This document shows positions 61,811 through 64,000 of a stretch of 64,000 nt of DNA, piece after piece (within the stretch, counting starts at the first letter, position 1; each line of letters begins with the position of its first letter). The notes under the pieces were generated by a model. It had not been told where the DNA came from and did no database searches. It saw only the letters and a program-made list of their open reading frames with translations. Source of the DNA: CAZBGQ01 sp964491515 (lineage in GTDB: Bacteria; Patescibacteriota; Gracilibacteria; UBA1369; UBA12473); the NCBI GenBank assembly GCA_964491515.1, contig CAZBGQ010000004.1:1-64000 (forward strand), read 5' to 3'. The position numbers and the translations under genes are program-made.

Positions 61811-62466
61811 AAGCTAAAGCGCCAGAGAAAAATTTGAAAAAGTAACTTGAGTCCATCCACGACCGTCATGCCTTTGAAGTCATCATGATAGATCGTATCA
61901 ATATCAATTTGTCTATATTTTAGATGATACTTCCCCGTCCGTACAGTCATTTCTGCGTCCGCATGATAACCCTGCGAGCTCCATTTTAGTTTATCGTAGA
62001 CATCGGAACGAAAGGCTCGATAACCAGATTGAATATCTTTGATTGTGATGCCAAATAAAACGTGTACCGCAACTTCGAGCGACCGATTGCCTAAGCTACG
62101 AACAAAGGGCATTTTGTGGCCGCCCTTCCGCCCGCCGATAACAATTTGAATGCCCTCATTTTCTATGGGCTTAATAAATCGGGGCATATCCTTGGGAAGA
62201 TGTTGTCCGTCGCTGTCCATAAAAATTATAATGTCAGCCTTGAGCTTGATGGCTGCCTCGGCTCCAGTCTTGAGTGCAGCTGCTTTGCCAAGGTTCACCC
62301 GATGACGTAACGCAATAGCACCGGCTTTTTTAGCAATATTGTGGCTGTCATCACGTGAGCCATCGTCCACCGTGATCACCATGTCGACATAAGCCTTAGC
62401 TTCTTGAATTAGTTTCGCTAAATAGCGAGATTCATTATAAACCGGGAGGACGAGTGCAGTGGTCAT
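61807..62466 (-). CDS. Dolichyl-phosphate-mannose-synthase-like GT2
   Basis: Transfers a sugar to polyprenyl phosphate, giving lipid-linked donors for GT-C enzymes. 219 residues: ALVLPVYNESRYLAKLI, TVDDGSRDDSHNIA, HRVNLGKAAALKTG and FMDSDGQHLP (DSDGQ metal site). No membrane helices; the DUF2304 partner probably supplies them. The lipid-linked sugar could be used by the GT-C-like proteins at 50.2-54.4 kb. It overlaps the epimerase gene by 4 bases. Confidence 0.9.
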   Translation of the reverse strand: MTTALVLPVYNESRYLAKLIQEAKAYVDMVITVDDGSRDDSHNIAKKAGAIALRHRVNLGKAAALKTGAEAAIKLKADIIIFMDSDGQHLPKDMPRFIKPIENEGIQIVIGGRKGGHKMPFVRSLGNRSLEVAVHVLFGITIKDIQSGYRAFRSDVYDKLKWSSQGYHADAEMTVRTGKYHLKYRQIDIDTIYHDDFKGMTVVDGLKLLFQIFLWRFSL

Positions 62467-63404
62467 GCCTTATAAGATTCAAGGGTTTTCCTAAGTCCGT
62501 CGATGAGCTTGTGCTGAGGTCTGAAATTAAGCAATCGTTGGATTTTACTTACATCTGGGAAACGGTGCTTAATGTCATTGCGAACATCATCCATGAATTC
62601 TGGTTTGATAGAATCTTCTTTACCAGTAAGTTGAATGATGTCTTCGGCCAAATCTAGGATTGTCATAGGACGTCCGGTTCCAACATTGATAACTTCTCCT
62701 GCTGTCTTGGGAGACTCCATGGTAAGAATAGCCGCTTCAATGTTGTCATCAATGAACACAAAATCACGTGTTTGTGTCCCATCTCCAAAAATAGTAGGAG
62801 CTTTGCCTTCCAGTATTTGTCGAATGAAAATCCCAACCACAAATCCGTAGGCGCTGCTTTCTTGTCCAGGGCCATATACATTGAAGAAACGAAGAGAAGT
62901 AGTATCGAGTCCGTGCATTTGGTGATAAGCCTCAAGTAGTTTCTCTCCAATAAGTTTAACCACCGCATAGGGAAGTTTGGCATTCACATGGCCATCTTCA
63001 ACTTCGGGAATTTCTACCGGTTCTCCGTAGACTTCTGAGCTGGACGCATAAATAACTTTTTTCACATCATTCCGTCGAGAAAGTTCTAATATATTTTGAA
63101 TTCCTTTTACATCATCTAAAACTGAGATAGGATCTTCCAATGTGCGTTTTACTCCTACGACCGCCGCATAGTGAAAAACAGTATCAATAGGATGGGCTTC
63201 AAACACAGCTTCTAACTGCTCCATCTTATTGCAGTTTCCTTCTACGAAAGCAATTTGGTCGGCGACATCTTTGAGATTATTTAAATTACCTGTGCTCAAG
63301 TCATCAAAACAAATAACCTCATGGCCGTCTTTTAATAGACGACGACAAAGGTGGCTTCCGATGAAACCCGCACCTCCAGTGACAAGAACGACTCTTTTAT
63401 TCAT
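62463..63404 (-). CDS. NAD-dependent sugar epimerase/dehydratase
   Basis: Extended SDR, 313 residues: GGAGFIGSHLCRRL (NAD), FHYAAVVGVKRTLEDP, YASSSEVYGEP, catalytic YAVVKLIGE (YxxxK) and RFFNVYGPGQ. It is close to UDP-glucose 4-epimerase and UXS-like groups; UXS-specific segments are missing, so a 4-epimerase or a 4,6-dehydratase-like activity is possible. Start 63404 (MNKRVVLVTGG) is fixed by homology; the frame is open to 63500. It lies 7 bases after the next upstream glycosyltransferase stop. Confidence 0.87.
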   Translation of the reverse strand: MNKRVVLVTGGAGFIGSHLCRRLLKDGHEVICFDDLSTGNLNNLKDVADQIAFVEGNCNKMEQLEAVFEAHPIDTVFHYAAVVGVKRTLEDPISVLDDVKGIQNILELSRRNDVKKVIYASSSEVYGEPVEIPEVEDGHVNAKLPYAVVKLIGEKLLEAYHQMHGLDTTSLRFFNVYGPGQESSAYGFVVGIFIRQILEGKAPTIFGDGTQTRDFVFIDDNIEAAILTMESPKTAGEVINVGTGRPMTILDLAEDIIQLTGKEDSIKPEFMDDVRNDIKHRFPDVSKIQRLLNFRPQHKLIDGLRKTLESYKA

Positions 63405-63411
63405 GGCGACA

Positions 63412-64000
63412 TCATTGCACAACTTCATGGAAGAGATCAACGTAAGATCGAAGGATTGTGTGCCATGAGAAATCAGTATCCACCCGTTTGCGTGCAGCAT
63501 TCCCTAGTTGATCGCATAAATCGCCATTCTCCAAAAGACGGTGGAGATATCCCTCCATATCCTGTTTTTGATCAGGTTGGAAAATAAGACCACTTTTTTC
63601 ATGGGAAATGATTTCAATCGTGCCTCCTACATCGCTGGCCACAATAGGAAGTCCAGCGGCTGCCGCTTCGAGAATGGAACGTGGTAATCCTTCTGAATGA
63701 GAAGGATTGATGAAGAAATCTGACAATTGCATGCATTCAATAACTTCAGGCCCGGAGAGCAGTCCTAAGAAACGTACATGCTTGCTAAGTCCGGCTTGCT
63801 TGATTTCCGATTCTAGGGTCTCGCGATAAACACCTTCGCCTACAATTCCAAGAACTAGATTTGGCTCTTTTTTAATCAATCCCGGCAAATAGGGAAGTAC
63901 ATCTTGAACTCCCTTGGCAAAAACCAGCCGACCTACAAATAGAAGAATTTTGTCGCTAGAGGAAAAACCCCATTTTTTACGGCGAGAAATCCGCCCTGAG
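63412..64000 (-). CDS. GT4-family glycosyltransferase, 3' part
   Basis: The frame is open to the right edge, so the gene begins outside the window; about 196 C-terminal residues are visible. They contain KILLFVGRLVFAKGVQDVL, LGIVGEGVYRETLE, and INPSHSEGLPRSILEAAAAGLPIVASDVGG with the E-x7-E donor motif. First visible gene of the minus-strand operon. Donor and acceptor unknown. Confidence 0.88.
   Translation of the reverse strand, partial: SGRISRRKKWGFSSSDKILLFVGRLVFAKGVQDVLPYLPGLIKKEPNLVLGIVGEGVYRETLESEIKQAGLSKHVRFLGLLSGPEVIECMQLSDFFINPSHSEGLPRSILEAAAAGLPIVASDVGGTIEIISHEKSGLIFQPDQKQDMEGYLHRLLENGDLCDQLGNAARKRVDTDFSWHTILRSYVDLFHEVVQ

Noticed and set aside
1..64000. CRISPR arrays, insertion sequences, prophage or rRNA genes
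   Set aside because: No regularly spaced direct repeats with unique spacers, no transposase or integrase, and no rRNA sequence were recognised on either strand.

Overview
The window looks like a chromosomal segment of a Patescibacteria/CPR bacterium, perhaps Peregrinibacteria-like. This is inferred from the gene content: an SLH-type surface protein with repeated beta-sandwich modules, DprA with a PilB/GspE ATPase, PPDK, a small zinc-ribbon protein, many lineage-unknown membrane proteins, and a very large extracellular polysaccharide locus. No 16S rRNA or ribosomal protein gene is present to confirm it. TGA is used as an ordinary stop (recA and several ATGA gene overlaps), so the Gly-TGA code of Gracilibacteria/SR1 does not apply. 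Almost no start codon has a Shine-Dalgarno sequence; many ATGs follow a bare 'TT'. Several genes share a TGnTATAAT-type extended -10 promoter.

Bases 1-21,500 are mostly housekeeping genes: the 3' end of purM, dprA overlapping tail-to-tail with a type IV pilus/type II secretion ATPase gene, a large lytic-transglycosylase/SGNH-like fusion, a recA-recX-nusA cluster, three lineage-specific small proteins, a GT4 glycosyltransferase whose start lies in an 8-bp tandem repeat, nadK, ppdK, glutamate dehydrogenase, an aspartate-4-decarboxylase-like PLP enzyme, an HTH protein with direct repeats upstream, tRNA-Lys, a membrane protein and dnaJ.

Bases 21,513-22,200 are non-coding and have the features of a replication origin. 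Three DnaA-box-like 9-mers lie in one orientation at exact 11-bp spacing beside an AT-rich stretch. Five TAGTC-type repeats and two perfect palindromes surround them, and transcription diverges on either side for about 9 kb (left) and 12 kb (right). tRNA-Glu and the S-layer-type protein gene (with a strong terminator) follow.

Bases 26,579-52,767 are a polysaccharide locus mostly on the + strand. The first block makes UDP-sugars (UDP-Glc dehydrogenase, UDP-xylose synthase, UDP-GlcNAc dehydrogenase and a WbpP/TviC-like 4-epimerase) and includes three unknown membrane proteins. A lone GT2 gene on the - strand and a Wzx flippase follow. The second block makes a CDP-linked 6-deoxy sugar (rfbF, rfbG, C-methyltransferase, 3,5-epimerase, sugar aminotransferase). 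It continues with an ATP-grasp/class III aminotransferase/Fe-alcohol dehydrogenase set, a CmcI-like methyltransferase, two glycosyltransferases, a GDPD-like/HAD/nucleotidyltransferase set and a large polytopic protein with a discoidin-like tail.

Bases 52,796-64,000 form a tightly packed - strand operon of about ten genes: a glycosyltransferase (cut by the right edge), NAD-epimerase, DPM1-like GT2, DUF2304, AsnB, GT4, then DUF4956, a CotH-kinase/beta-helix protein, a VTC polyphosphate-polymerase-type protein and a GT-C-like membrane protein. The DUF4956/CotH/VTC trio is the strongest candidate in the window for an uncharacterised system: a possible surface phosphorylation or polyphosphate device tied to envelope polysaccharide assembly.
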